The position numbers and the translations under genes are program-made. Below the pieces are notes generated by a model, which worked only from the letters and a program-made list of their open reading frames with translations, did not search any database and had not been told where the DNA came from. From Flavobacteriaceae bacterium (GTDB lineage: Bacteria; Bacteroidota; Bacteroidia; Flavobacteriales; Flavobacteriaceae), in NCBI GenBank assembly GCA_024643385.1, contig JAHEMZ010000002.1:64497-128496 (forward strand): a stretch of 64,000 bases of DNA, written 5' to 3'. This document shows positions 17,440 through 26,689 of this stretch, one piece after another. Positions within the stretch are counted from its first letter, which is position 1. The number at the start of each line of letters is the position of its first letter.

Positions 17440-18957
17440 TTAGTGAGTAAAGAAGGTGCGAATATCGTTGGCTAGTTTCACACGATCCGGCTCATGCGTA
17501 TACATCATATGCCCGCTTTCATAATACGTCATGGTCACATTTGAACGATCGATCCCATTTCGTGCAAAGGTATATTCTGCATCAAAAAAAGGACAAATCA
17601 GATCGAAATAGCCACTGGCGACCAATACTTTCATTTCCGGATTTCGACGTTGAGTCTCGGCTAGTTTCCGAGCCACATTCAGAAAAGAAGGTTCCCAATA
17701 AGACTTGTCGGATACCGGACGAAATCGCCATTCATTGCCTATTTCATCATTGCTGGTCACATAGGGTCGGTCCATTTTAACCTTTAGGGTAGTGGCATAA
17801 TAATGATTCAAAGCAGCAGTAAAGGCAGCACTTATCTGATAATCGGATGGGTCTCCCAAATGCGGACCCTCTGCATATGCATCGATCTCATCGCCCATAA
17901 ACCTGCCGTCCAATCTACCCACCGCAAGCCCTTTGTCTCTCAGAAGTTCCTTCTGAAATCGTGGCATAAGGATGCGTAAATTCGATTTCAAGATATATTC
18001 CTTATTCAATCCGGTAAAATAAGTCAGCCTTTCCGCAATTTCATTTTTTTCTGAAGAAGATAGTAAGGATCCTCTATAAAGCGCGGGGATGTATTGGTTG
18101 TAAGTGAAATTTCTACTCGCTTCTATAAAGTCATCCAGTTCTAAGCCCTCCCCGGCCTTTTTATGATACCAGGCAGTCGCTGCCATACTCGGAAGGTAAG
18201 TAATGTAAGAGGTAATATTATCATGCATGGAAGTGGATCCGGCATAGTCCAAACATTGTGAGATAAGGATGATCCCATTCATGGCCATGTTCTGTCCATC
18301 GCCTTCTAATACATTGGCAACGGTCGCAGCTCTAACGGTACCGTAGCTTTCACCGGCGATATATTTAGGAGAATTCCATCGGTTATTCTCAGTGATCCAC
18401 TGGCGTATGAACTTCGCCACAGAATTTGCATCTTCCATCAATCCATAATAATCTTTGGTTTCGCCTTTCCCGATCACACGGCTATATCCGGTTCCTACCG
18501 GGTCGATAAATACCAGATCCGTAAGGTCAAGTACACCAAGATCGTTTTCTTCCGTCTTGTAAGGCGCACTACCATCGTCTTTATTGGCATCAGAGGGTAT
18601 TTTAACAATTTCGGGACCAAACATACCCATATGAAGCCAAACAGATGCCGAACCGGGTCCTCCGTTAAAAACAAAGGTCACAGGTCGTTTCGTTGTATCG
18701 CTTAGTCCGTCCTGTGTATAAGCCACCGACCAAATCGATGCGACAGGCTCTCCCGAAGCATCTTTTAAATAGGTTTCCGAAGCGTTTGCAGTATACTTTA
18801 TCTGTTTCCCACCATTAGTTGTTTGATGACTGGAAACAAAGGATTTTGCAGGTTCAAGCGGATTTGTAGTTTTATCCTTCTCCTGTCCGTTCACCGGAAA
18901 AACAGTAAACACAAAAAGGAAAGCAATAAGGTTTAGGAACAAAGGTTTGATTTGCAT
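17440..18957 (-). CDS. Exported S10-family serine carboxypeptidase-like protein
   Basis: A 505-residue protein with a Sec signal peptide (about 1-24, ending PVNGQ). It has the serine carboxypeptidase fold: the oxyanion/substrate motif FNGGPGSASVWLHMG (about 98-112), the nucleophile in AGESYGT (S204), the aspartate in GYFDLICPF and the histidine in ESGHMMY near the C-terminus. The triad is complete. Predicted to release C-terminal amino acids from peptides in the periplasm. It is followed after 5 bases by a DUF819 transporter, a pairing consistent with peptide scavenging. Confidence 0.93.
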   Translation of the reverse strand: MQIKPLFLNLIAFLFVFTVFPVNGQEKDKTTNPLEPAKSFVSSHQTTNGGKQIKYTANASETYLKDASGEPVASIWSVAYTQDGLSDTTKRPVTFVFNGGPGSASVWLHMGMFGPEIVKIPSDANKDDGSAPYKTEENDLGVLDLTDLVFIDPVGTGYSRVIGKGETKDYYGLMEDANSVAKFIRQWITENNRWNSPKYIAGESYGTVRAATVANVLEGDGQNMAMNGIILISQCLDYAGSTSMHDNITSYITYLPSMAATAWYHKKAGEGLELDDFIEASRNFTYNQYIPALYRGSLLSSSEKNEIAERLTYFTGLNKEYILKSNLRILMPRFQKELLRDKGLAVGRLDGRFMGDEIDAYAEGPHLGDPSDYQISAAFTAALNHYYATTLKVKMDRPYVTSNDEIGNEWRFRPVSDKSYWEPSFLNVARKLAETQRRNPEMKVLVASGYFDLICPFFDAEYTFARNGIDRSNVTMTYYESGHMMYTHEPDRVKLANDIRTFFTH

Positions 18958-18997
18958 GTAGAGGTATTAATTAAATTATTGTAATTCTGAGGTGTAA

Positions 18998-19372
18998 TTA
19001 TTTAGGAAAACCCTGTGCTACCCATGACTTCAATAAATCAACTTGTTCGGAAGTTAAAGCGGGTTTTTTGCTTTTAAAGGGCATATATTTTGGGTCGTCC
19101 AAAGGGAGTTCTACCCTCGCTATAATGTCTTGTATATTGCTTTTTGTAGCCGCGTAGGTGTCCAAGAACTTCTTTTTTCCTTGATCCGGAAAATGACAAG
19201 GAGTGCAACTTTGAACCATGATGGGTTGAATATGACTTTCATACGAAACCATAGACTCGGCATTTTTCATAGACGTATCGGTAGCAGCTTTTTTGGCGGT
19301 GCCACAAAATTGTAGACTTAAAGACACTACTACAACAAAGACAACGAATTTTAGTTTAGAGAGATTTCTCAT
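18998..19372 (-). CDS. Lipoprotein with c-type heme-binding domain
   Basis: A 124-residue protein with a lipoprotein signal (SLSLQFC) and a single CxxCH heme attachment site (CTPCH, about residues 56-60). Downstream, PKYMPFKSKKPALTSEQVDLLKSWVAQG is the usual ending of cytochrome c-like domains; the methionine in YMPF is the probable distal ligand (described by its key residues YMPF and LLKSWV). A role in periplasmic electron transfer is likely. It is 40 bases downstream, in transcription order, of nothing obviously related, and lies before the S10 peptidase gene on the same strand. Confidence 0.85.
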   Translation of the reverse strand: MRNLSKLKFVVFVVVVSLSLQFCGTAKKAATDTSMKNAESMVSYESHIQPIMVQSCTPCHFPDQGKKKFLDTYAATKSNIQDIIARVELPLDDPKYMPFKSKKPALTSEQVDLLKSWVAQGFPK

Positions 19373-19506
19373 AATGGAAAAGGTTGAATTAGAAAGTTAA
19401 GATACTGAATTTATAACAAATTCTAATAATTCAGTTTTGAACTTGAATCACTTGTCTTTCATAGCTTTTCAATAAATGAGATAAGTCAATGCCAATGGCC
19501 ATTCGC

Positions 19507-20493
19507 TTAATTGCTGTCTATTTCTATCACATCATTTATACGAAAGACCTTCGTTGACTCACCATTTTGCAATTGATAACTTATTTGACGCATTTTACCT
19601 GTTGCTTGACCTTTTTCGTATAATGGGAATCGATGTATTAAATTAGTTTCGACTAAAGAGAAAGTATCGTAACCTTCATAACCTTTGCTGATTTTTACAT
19701 TTTCAGCAATGGGAGGAAAATACATGAGGATCATAGATCGCTTTTTAAGCACTGAACAGGCAATGACATCTCCTTTTTTATGGGGCCCGGATTGGGTGTA
19801 TACCACAATCTCAGGAAAACCGTCGCTATCGAGATCTTCGATTTCGGCATCGACCACGATACCATCAATGGTACGAGTAATAGCTTGGTCTGGAAGCTCT
19901 AATCCATAAGGAAAGATCACCAGGTCTTGTTGTGTTCCATTAATGGGTTTCGCTGAAACAGAAAAGCCAATATCCTGAAGTTGCAAATCCTTGGAGAAGG
20001 TAGTTTTATCCAACTGAGCCGTATCAATAGCGTCATAGATCTTATGATAGGTTCCTGCCACGGTAGCCCCTCCGTTACAATAAAAATAAAGAGCTGCTTC
20101 ATCTTCGCTACTCTCTCCCAAAATGGTGACGGAATGAGCCGAAAACTTAATGTTTATAAGTTTTCCTTGGACCGTGGTTGCATAAAGGGAATCATTTACT
20201 CTAAATGCATTTACATCAAAAGTGCAGGTGGGTTTTTTCCTGTCTGCCCTGGAACGTACCTTAAGGAAAATTTCATCCTCTGAAATTTTACCAATGTTTA
20301 CAGAGACCCAATCATAACCTTCGCCTCTCAATTCATAGGAATCAGAAACATACCTACCCACGATGGTTGCCGCTGTCACGGGTAAATTTTTGGTTGTAAC
20401 TTCTTCAAATTCAGTACTATCAGACTTGTCTTTACATCCGGCCCAGAGGCATCCTATAATGGTAATTATTAGAATTGATTTAACGAAAGACAT
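19507..20493 (-). CDS. Lipoprotein with possible PliI-like lysozyme-inhibitor domain
   Basis: A 328-residue lipoprotein (signal ending LWAGC). The N-terminal half (about 35-165) is beta-rich with a C-x-F strand and a late YFYCNGG motif. The C-terminal half (about 180-325) contains VDAEIEDLDSDGFPEIVVYT. The DxDSDGxPE motif resembles a calcium-binding or FG-GAP-like loop and recurs in bacterial proteins annotated as PliI, inhibitors of invertebrate-type lysozyme. If that holds, the protein would shield peptidoglycan from animal-host lysozymes. The assignment rests on one motif and general length, so it is tentative; an uncharacterised lipoprotein is the safe call. Confidence 0.55.
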   Translation of the reverse strand: MSFVKSILIITIIGCLWAGCKDKSDSTEFEEVTTKNLPVTAATIVGRYVSDSYELRGEGYDWVSVNIGKISEDEIFLKVRSRADRKKPTCTFDVNAFRVNDSLYATTVQGKLINIKFSAHSVTILGESSEDEAALYFYCNGGATVAGTYHKIYDAIDTAQLDKTTFSKDLQLQDIGFSVSAKPINGTQQDLVIFPYGLELPDQAITRTIDGIVVDAEIEDLDSDGFPEIVVYTQSGPHKKGDVIACSVLKKRSMILMYFPPIAENVKISKGYEGYDTFSLVETNLIHRFPLYEKGQATGKMRQISYQLQNGESTKVFRINDVIEIDSN

Positions 20494-20568
20494 CTTTACT
20501 TTTATTTTATGGGGAGCAACAACTGCGTTTAAAATTACAACAAAATGGCTATGGATAGAAATATTTTT

Positions 20569-21018
20569 TTAATCCCAAACAAATTTCCATGAGCCATCAG
20601 ATTGACGCTTCCAAACGGTATGGAAAACTCCTTTGCTTTGAGCCTTATTTCCCAATGAATCCAGATAGTCAAAAGTGTAATAACCAAAAGTATAACCCAT
20701 ATCACCTGATTGAGAAACATCTACAAATTCGGGGGTCCATTGAAGACCTTTGGTCGTACTCGATTTGTAGAATTGATCAATGTTATTAATGCCGCGGATC
20801 AACTGATCGTTCCGCATAAGCACGGCATCATCGGCAGCAAACGAAGTAAAAGCTTTATAAACACCCTCTTCACCGGCCATTTTGGAAAATGCGGATTCTG
20901 TCTCTCTTAGTTCTTGTTTCCATTTGTCGAGCTCGCCTTTTTCCGTCGTTGTCTGACAAGAGAGCAATAGGATTGCGCAAAAAAAACCGCAACTGACTTT
21001 TAGGAAAACGACATTCAT
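20569..21018 (-). CDS. DUF4440/NTF2-like lipoprotein
   Basis: A 149-residue lipoprotein (signal ending LLLSC) with an NTF2/SnoaL-like cone fold of the DUF4440 type. Features are a first helix with KQELRETESAFSKMA, AFTSFAADDAVLMRNDQLIRG, and the final strands GVFHTVWKRQSDGSWKFVWD. The fold binds small ligands or serves as a dimer module; no catalytic residues are certain. The ATG at 21018 overlaps the TGA stop of the T9SS substrate upstream (TGATG), indicating translational coupling; a reading from the TTG at 21021 would add one residue only. Confidence 0.85.
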   Translation of the reverse strand: MNVVFLKVSCGFFCAILLLSCQTTTEKGELDKWKQELRETESAFSKMAGEEGVYKAFTSFAADDAVLMRNDQLIRGINNIDQFYKSSTTKGLQWTPEFVDVSQSGDMGYTFGYYTFDYLDSLGNKAQSKGVFHTVWKRQSDGSWKFVWD

Positions 21019-22547
21019 CAAGACTTGACTAATTTTACAGTTTTATGATAGTCTTTACCGGTCATATGGCAAACATACATGCCGGTTTTCAATGCATATA
21101 AATTCAGGGTGTTCTCGTTAGAATTTACTTTATTTTGAACAACCAATTTACCTGTCATGTCATAGATCATAACTTCTATAGGATATGCTTGGGAACTTCC
21201 CTCAATATGCAGCACATCGGAAAAAGGGTTGGGGTATATCGCCAGATCATTATCGTTTAAAATATCCATTACACCTAAGGGCGGAGCGTTATAATGGTAG
21301 GTGGACATGTTGTAATAACTGATCACATAGAGACTTCTGTCGGAAGCAAAATCACATGCCAAACCTGCACCTCCATAAATATTTGGTAATTCCATCCACT
21401 GTTCTTCTCCTGAATTACTGTAATTGGTAATCACCATTTGAATATACGACTGATTATTTGGATCAGGAGAAGGCCCGCCTATCCCTGTCACTACCACCTC
21501 TCCGTTATCATTTGCAGCTATATAATAAGGGTATTCATCATTGAATGACGTGCCATCATATACCGTGTTCCAAAGCTGGTTTCCGTCCAAATCCAGTTGT
21601 ATGGTTCTCCAATTAAAATAGGAGTTCAAGGAATAATAGGAAATCAAACTAATTCTGCCTGACTTCAGGGTAAATCGACCTGCAAAATCTTGACCGCCGA
21701 AGTCATAATTATGAGACCATAAGGTGTTTCCGGAATGGTCTAATTTATAGATCAAAAGATCTTCCCCGCTATTTCCGCTCGACTGATTAGGATAGGAAGT
21801 ATAAAGATAAGAATCTCCCGAATCATCAATTTCAATGTCATAGCCACTTCTTCCCAAAACAGCCTTGGTCCATAAAAGATTCCCAGAAGTATCCCATGCC
21901 ACGACAGGGGCTAAGCTTAAATCGGCAGATCTACCTGTTAGGATGACTTTATCTCCTTTTAATCGCATTGAACGAAAGCCTTTAGGTGCATTATCAATAT
22001 TGTTATGGTAGAAAATAGTATTTCCGTCCGTATCTAACTTTATAAATACAAATCCCGCCGGATCGACCCCATGGGTTCCTATATACAAATTACCCATGCT
22101 ATCGAGCTCGCTTCTTAAATTGAACGAAATTTGAGAATTGATGACCGAAACTATTGGAATATTCTGTTTCCATAGTAAGGTTCCGGATGCACTGTATTTC
22201 AGAACTACGATCGCATTGATAAATCGTTCGGAAGTTCCGGTATACCGATATCCAACTACAAATATGTCATTATTATTATCGCTGTTGATCCATAAGGGGT
22301 GTTGGTAATTACTTTGGATTCCGGAACCGTCCGACATCTCCCATAGTAGATTCCCGGCGATATCATATTTACGGGTATAGATGTTCTCATGGATAAAATA
22401 TCCGGTAACAATAACATCGTCGTTATTATCCACGGCCATCATGCTGTTAATTAAATTAAAATTTCCGGCTTCTTGCAACCAATCAAACGAATACTGAGCC
22501 CAACTATTACTGTAAATGATCAGGGCTAAAAGAACTATTTTTTTCAT
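21018..22547 (-). CDS. Type IX secretion substrate, beta-propeller-like repeats
   Basis: A 509-residue secreted protein. A Sec signal (about 1-17) is followed by about 400 residues of strand repeats (recurring GNLLW, GTLLWKQN, GNTLWSHN and GNQLWNT units), typical of WD-like or SBBP beta-propeller modules. The C-terminal domain (about 435-509) is a type A T9SS sorting signal: AIYPNPFSDVLHIEG, VMIYDMTGKLVVQNKV, ALKTGMYVCHM and the ending KTVKLVKS. The protein should cross the outer membrane via the T9SS and be released or surface-attached. Each propeller repeat carries the family's tryptophan. The partner or ligand is unknown. Confidence 0.9.
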   Translation of the reverse strand: MKKIVLLALIIYSNSWAQYSFDWLQEAGNFNLINSMMAVDNNDDVIVTGYFIHENIYTRKYDIAGNLLWEMSDGSGIQSNYQHPLWINSDNNNDIFVVGYRYTGTSERFINAIVVLKYSASGTLLWKQNIPIVSVINSQISFNLRSELDSMGNLYIGTHGVDPAGFVFIKLDTDGNTIFYHNNIDNAPKGFRSMRLKGDKVILTGRSADLSLAPVVAWDTSGNLLWTKAVLGRSGYDIEIDDSGDSYLYTSYPNQSSGNSGEDLLIYKLDHSGNTLWSHNYDFGGQDFAGRFTLKSGRISLISYYSLNSYFNWRTIQLDLDGNQLWNTVYDGTSFNDEYPYYIAANDNGEVVVTGIGGPSPDPNNQSYIQMVITNYSNSGEEQWMELPNIYGGAGLACDFASDRSLYVISYYNMSTYHYNAPPLGVMDILNDNDLAIYPNPFSDVLHIEGSSQAYPIEVMIYDMTGKLVVQNKVNSNENTLNLYALKTGMYVCHMTGKDYHKTVKLVKS

Positions 22548-22666
22548 GACGTACTAATAAGATACTATACTAAAGTTAGTCAAAAAAAACATAAAAATGG
22601 GTGGCGATAGATTTATTATTCCATTTAAAATTACCATTTTTTTTGTCTTTTGATGAAATAGTTCCA

Positions 22667-22975
22667 TTACATCAAAATACAATCGAGGCCATCCGTCAAC
22701 ATATGAAGTAATAAACCAATTCCTACTATCCTGAATGTTTTGGGCAGAAAGAGAAACGCTATATAAAATGCTATGGAGATATAACTATGCAATGGATGAA
22801 AACCAATGCTGCAACGATGGGCATCCCAAATAGGTGTGGCTAATAAATGATCCAGATCCACTAACATCGTCAAGAGAAGTATAAGATAGGTTTTTTTCCA
22901 ATCGTTTCTGAAGAAGTACCATGCAATAAATAAGGGAAAAATTATATGAAAGAAGAAGTGTAGGTAGGGGTTCAT
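22667..22975 (-). CDS. DUF6122 family small membrane protein
   Basis: A 102-residue protein with three to four hydrophobic helices, matching DUF6122: the start MNPYLHFFFHIIFPL, the conserved VDLDHLLATPIWD in the middle and GIGLLLHMLTDGLDC near the end. Conserved histidines and aspartates (FFFH, DLDH, HPLH, HMLTDGLD) look like metal ligands, as in the LexA-binding/YfhO- or YdjM-type inner-membrane metal-dependent hydrolases, but no activity is known. Isolated between a T9SS substrate and the GH92 gene on the minus strand, with gaps of about 80-120 bases. Confidence 0.85.
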   Translation of the reverse strand: MNPYLHFFFHIIFPLFIAWYFFRNDWKKTYLILLLTMLVDLDHLLATPIWDAHRCSIGFHPLHSYISIAFYIAFLFLPKTFRIVGIGLLLHMLTDGLDCILM

Positions 22976-23055
22976 AAAAAGCTATATATCAACGCAGTAA
23001 GATTAAAGTGAAATTTATTTTAATGTGAGTGAAAGTCTAAGAGTGAAGGAGTTTA

Positions 23056-25392
23056 TCATTTCAAAATGTGGGTCATTTGAAAAAGGATCTCACCACCATT
23101 CATGATATCTTCATGTCTTAAAAAGGAGCCTTCCAGTAACTTTCCATTCACGCGTACACTTTCCACATATATATTTTGCTCGCTTTGATCCTGCGCTCTA
23201 ATCGTTAAGGTTCGACCATTGTTCAAATGGATTACGGCTTCTTCGACCAACGGACTACCTAAGGCGTAGACTGGTGAGCCGGGAGTCACGGGATAAAAGC
23301 CTAAACTACTGAAGAGATACCAGGCACTCATCTGGCCGGCATCGTCATTTCCGCATAATCCTTCCACAGTAGGTCCATACATGGTTTCCATGATCATTCG
23401 CACACGTTCTTGGGCTTTATAAGGTTTTCCCGTCCAATTGTACAAATAGGGAATATGATGCCCGGGTTCATTTCCATGTACATAATTTCCAATGATACCA
23501 TCACGTGTAATGTCTTCGTGGTGTTCGATATATTTATCTGCGATCTCCATGGTAAATAAGGAATCCAAATGTTGACTGAAACGCTCTTTCCCGCCCATCA
23601 TCTCGATCATCTTATCAATGTTCTGAGGGACGTAAAGTCCGTAATTCCAGGCATTCCCTTCAATAAAACCCTGACCTTGGGTATCCATAGGATCAAAATC
23701 GGGTCGAAATTCACCGTTGGAGAGTTTGGGTCGCATATAACCGATCTTAGGATCGTACACGTTTGTGTAATAGGTAGCACGTTCCTCAAATTCAGCTTCT
23801 ATCTCCGGGTTGTTCAATTGCCGGGCCATTTGGGCTATACACCAGTCGTCATAGGCATATTCCAGCGTTTTTGAGACCGAAGAATGACTTTTATCGTCGG
23901 GAACATAATGGTAATCCATATAATCGCCTAAGCCATCAAAATAACGTACATGAGCAGTCTGAAGAGCTGCTTTTAAGGCAAGATCTCTGTCGAAATCCCC
24001 AATTCCTTTCACCATGGCATCCGCAATCACCGAAGCGGCATGATACCCGATCATACACCAGTTCTCATTGGCATAATGACTCCAGATAGGTAACATATGA
24101 TGAACACTTTGATCTTGATGTGCCAACATGGATTTGATCATGTCGTTATTGCGATCCGGTTGAATGATATTAAACAACGGATGCAGGGCTCTATAAGTGT
24201 CCCATAATGAAAAAACCGTATAATTGGTGAAACCTTCCGAAGTATGGATATTCTGATCCAAGCCGCGGTATTGGCCATCAATGTCTTCGTAAAGGATAGG
24301 GGAAAGGCAGGTATGATAAAGCGCCGTATAGAAAGTGATCTTATGTTCAGGACTCATGCTCTTTACTTCAATTTTAGACAATTCCTGATTCCATTTCGCC
24401 TTTGTTTCGCTTTTGGTGCGATCAAAGTCCCAGTGTGGGATTTCAGCCTTTAAATTTTTTAAAGCACCCTCCGTACTCACAGAGGAAAGTGCAAACTTCA
24501 ATTGGATCTTTTCTCCTTCTGAGGCATCAAAATTAAAATAAGCCCTTAGGTCCTTTCCGGCCATCTCGGGAAAGTTCTCAAATTGATCGAATCGACGATA
24601 GAACCCGTCATAGGTCTCCTTATTGTATTTCTTATGTCCGTAACTTTTGAACGGTTTTGAAAATTGCATCGCGAAATACACCAACTTTGTTCTGGCCCAT
24701 CCTTTGGTCTGCCGATAACCCGTCACCAATGAATCGTTCTCTACACGGATAAAGGTCCAAACATTCTTGTTGTCATGATGATACACATTATACACCATAT
24801 CCAAAATGATATGAGCGTCCTCCGATTTTGGAAAGGTATATTGATGAAAACCCACTCGATCACTGGCCGTGAGTTCTGCTCGAATTCCGTAACTGTTCAG
24901 ATCCACCTGATAATATCCGGGTGACGCTGCTTCTTGCTCATGAGAGAATGCGGAATAGAAACCTTTTCCTCCATTTTGTGTTTCAAATGGGTCTAGCACT
25001 AGTTCTCCCGTCGTTGGCATTACTAGAAAATCACCAAGATCGGAATGTCCGGTACCGCTAAAATTGGTATGGGCAAATCCGATAATGGTCGAATCGCGAT
25101 ACTGATATCCTGCACAGTATTCGTAGGTTTCCTGATTGTATTTACCATCGTCATCGAACATCACCTCGAAATTAGTCTGCGGACTTAATTGCACCATGCC
25201 GAAGGGAGCGGTGGCACCGGGGTACACATGCCCCATTTTACTGGTGCCGATGAATGGGTTCACAAATTTCGTAAAATCTTCTGGAGTGATATCTGAAGTA
25301 ACCGTTCTCTTCGCCTCATTGCTGCATGAAAACAACAAAAAAGAATTCATCACAACAATGGTTACTATTCTCAAGGATGTATTAATATGCAC
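23056..25392 (-). CDS. GH92-family alpha-mannosidase, lipoprotein
   Basis: A 778-residue exo-alpha-mannosidase of the GH92 family, calcium-dependent enzymes that trim mannose from glycoproteins or yeast mannan. A lipoprotein signal (NSFLLFSC) is followed by the N-terminal beta-sandwich beginning FVNPFIGTSKMGHVYPGATA and the alpha/alpha barrel containing FSLWDTYRALHPL, GFIEGNAWNYG, HGNEPGHHIPYLYN and GNDDAGQMSAWY. These family signatures, which include the catalytic-site glutamate and aspartates, are intact, and the length is normal. The start is a GTG at 25392; the in-frame ATG 14 codons later would leave too short a signal. The M19 dipeptidase gene ends 6 bases upstream, so they form an operon. 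Confidence 0.95.
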   Translation of the reverse strand: MHINTSLRIVTIVVMNSFLLFSCSNEAKRTVTSDITPEDFTKFVNPFIGTSKMGHVYPGATAPFGMVQLSPQTNFEVMFDDDGKYNQETYEYCAGYQYRDSTIIGFAHTNFSGTGHSDLGDFLVMPTTGELVLDPFETQNGGKGFYSAFSHEQEAASPGYYQVDLNSYGIRAELTASDRVGFHQYTFPKSEDAHIILDMVYNVYHHDNKNVWTFIRVENDSLVTGYRQTKGWARTKLVYFAMQFSKPFKSYGHKKYNKETYDGFYRRFDQFENFPEMAGKDLRAYFNFDASEGEKIQLKFALSSVSTEGALKNLKAEIPHWDFDRTKSETKAKWNQELSKIEVKSMSPEHKITFYTALYHTCLSPILYEDIDGQYRGLDQNIHTSEGFTNYTVFSLWDTYRALHPLFNIIQPDRNNDMIKSMLAHQDQSVHHMLPIWSHYANENWCMIGYHAASVIADAMVKGIGDFDRDLALKAALQTAHVRYFDGLGDYMDYHYVPDDKSHSSVSKTLEYAYDDWCIAQMARQLNNPEIEAEFEERATYYTNVYDPKIGYMRPKLSNGEFRPDFDPMDTQGQGFIEGNAWNYGLYVPQNIDKMIEMMGGKERFSQHLDSLFTMEIADKYIEHHEDITRDGIIGNYVHGNEPGHHIPYLYNWTGKPYKAQERVRMIMETMYGPTVEGLCGNDDAGQMSAWYLFSSLGFYPVTPGSPVYALGSPLVEEAVIHLNNGRTLTIRAQDQSEQNIYVESVRVNGKLLEGSFLRHEDIMNGGEILFQMTHILK

Positions 25393-25398
25393 AATTAA

Positions 25399-26583
25399 TT
25401 ATTTTTGATCGCCGTTCTTACTTTCATTGGCTTTTAATACACGTAAAAAATTTCCTCCCAAGATCTTCGAAATATCAGCTTCACTATAACCCTTTTCTAT
25501 TAGGGCTTTGGTGATCATTGGATAGGAAGTGACGTCTTCTAATAACTGAGGTGTTAGGTTGATCCCATCAAAATCGGATCCCAATCCCACGTAATCGACC
25601 CCTACCAAATTGATAATATATTCAATATGTTGAATAAGCATTGACAAAGGGGGTCGCATGTCTTGAATTTCCTCGGAATAAGTTCGGTAGAGGGTATCCA
25701 TCACATAAAATTCGGACAGTCCACTCCTTAAAAGGGAATCCATCTCTACCGCATGTCGTTCAAGAAAAACTCTTTCTTTCGCCTCAAAGCTACTATCGAT
25801 AAAGCCGGGATGAAAATTCACCTGAATTACCCCGCCGTTCTTGGCGATGGCTTTTATTTGATCGTCCTTTAAGTTCCGACGATGGGGAACTAAACTATAA
25901 ACAGAGCTATGTGAGGCGAAAATGGGCTTGGAGCTTAATGTGATCACTTCCCAAAATGCATGGTCACCGAGATGACTCACGTCGATCAACATTCCGAGAC
26001 TATTCATTTTCCGAATCACTTGTTTACCAAAATCGGTTAATCCCTTTTCGGGCATCTCCGGGTTGAGGGTCTCGTCCATGGCGCTGCTTACCCAGGAAGG
26101 TGAAATATTATGGGTTAGGGTCAAATACCGAGCACCTCTTTGATAAAGAGCCGAGAGTTTATCGAGATTATCTTCAATCATATGTCCTCCTTCTACGCCG
26201 AATAAGGCGGCCATTTTCTTCCCATCAATGGCCTTCATTATTTCATCATAACTTCCCACTTTTACTATTTTATCCGGGTTCCTTGATACCGCAGCATCTA
26301 AACTGTCCATTTCCCGGTTGGCGAGCGCAAACGGATCTAAAACATCGCCGTCACAATAAATTGAAAAGACTTGCACATCGATGCCTCCTTCCAGCATTCT
26401 TGATAAATCACTGTGGGCTGTTCCTCGCAAATCACTATCAAAGTCAAGTCCCAAATCTACTACCTTCATTAAGATATCATTATGGGTGTCAACCAGAACG
26501 GCGTTGTGATGCATTCTTTGATAATCTTGAGCATTTAAAATTCCCATAGAGATGAAAATTAAAGGAATAAAGAATAATTTCAT
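25399..26583 (-). CDS. Exported membrane dipeptidase (peptidase M19)
   Basis: A 394-residue zinc dipeptidase of the renal dipeptidase (M19) family from the ATG at 26583, which opens a clean Sec signal (MKLFFIPLIFISMGILNAQ). An upstream reading to 26679 has no such signal. Metal-ligand motifs are complete: VDTHND, GVEGGHMIED, LTHNI, DVSHLGD, ASHSSVYSLVPHRRN and GLGSDFDG. Cleaves dipeptides, possibly including mixed D/L ones from peptidoglycan. It lies 6 bases upstream of the GH92 alpha-mannosidase gene, a combination suited to degrading mannosylated glycopeptides (inference). Confidence 0.94.
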   Translation of the reverse strand: MKLFFIPLIFISMGILNAQDYQRMHHNAVLVDTHNDILMKVVDLGLDFDSDLRGTAHSDLSRMLEGGIDVQVFSIYCDGDVLDPFALANREMDSLDAAVSRNPDKIVKVGSYDEIMKAIDGKKMAALFGVEGGHMIEDNLDKLSALYQRGARYLTLTHNISPSWVSSAMDETLNPEMPEKGLTDFGKQVIRKMNSLGMLIDVSHLGDHAFWEVITLSSKPIFASHSSVYSLVPHRRNLKDDQIKAIAKNGGVIQVNFHPGFIDSSFEAKERVFLERHAVEMDSLLRSGLSEFYVMDTLYRTYSEEIQDMRPPLSMLIQHIEYIINLVGVDYVGLGSDFDGINLTPQLLEDVTSYPMITKALIEKGYSEADISKILGGNFLRVLKANESKNGDQK

Positions 26584-26689
26584 TGTTATGATTATTTGTA
26601 AAACGAGTAAAAATACAGAATCTAACGAGGCAATCACATTTATTAAAAGGAAAAGATCACAATTCTCCTGCAATCTCATTTCTTTGTGA

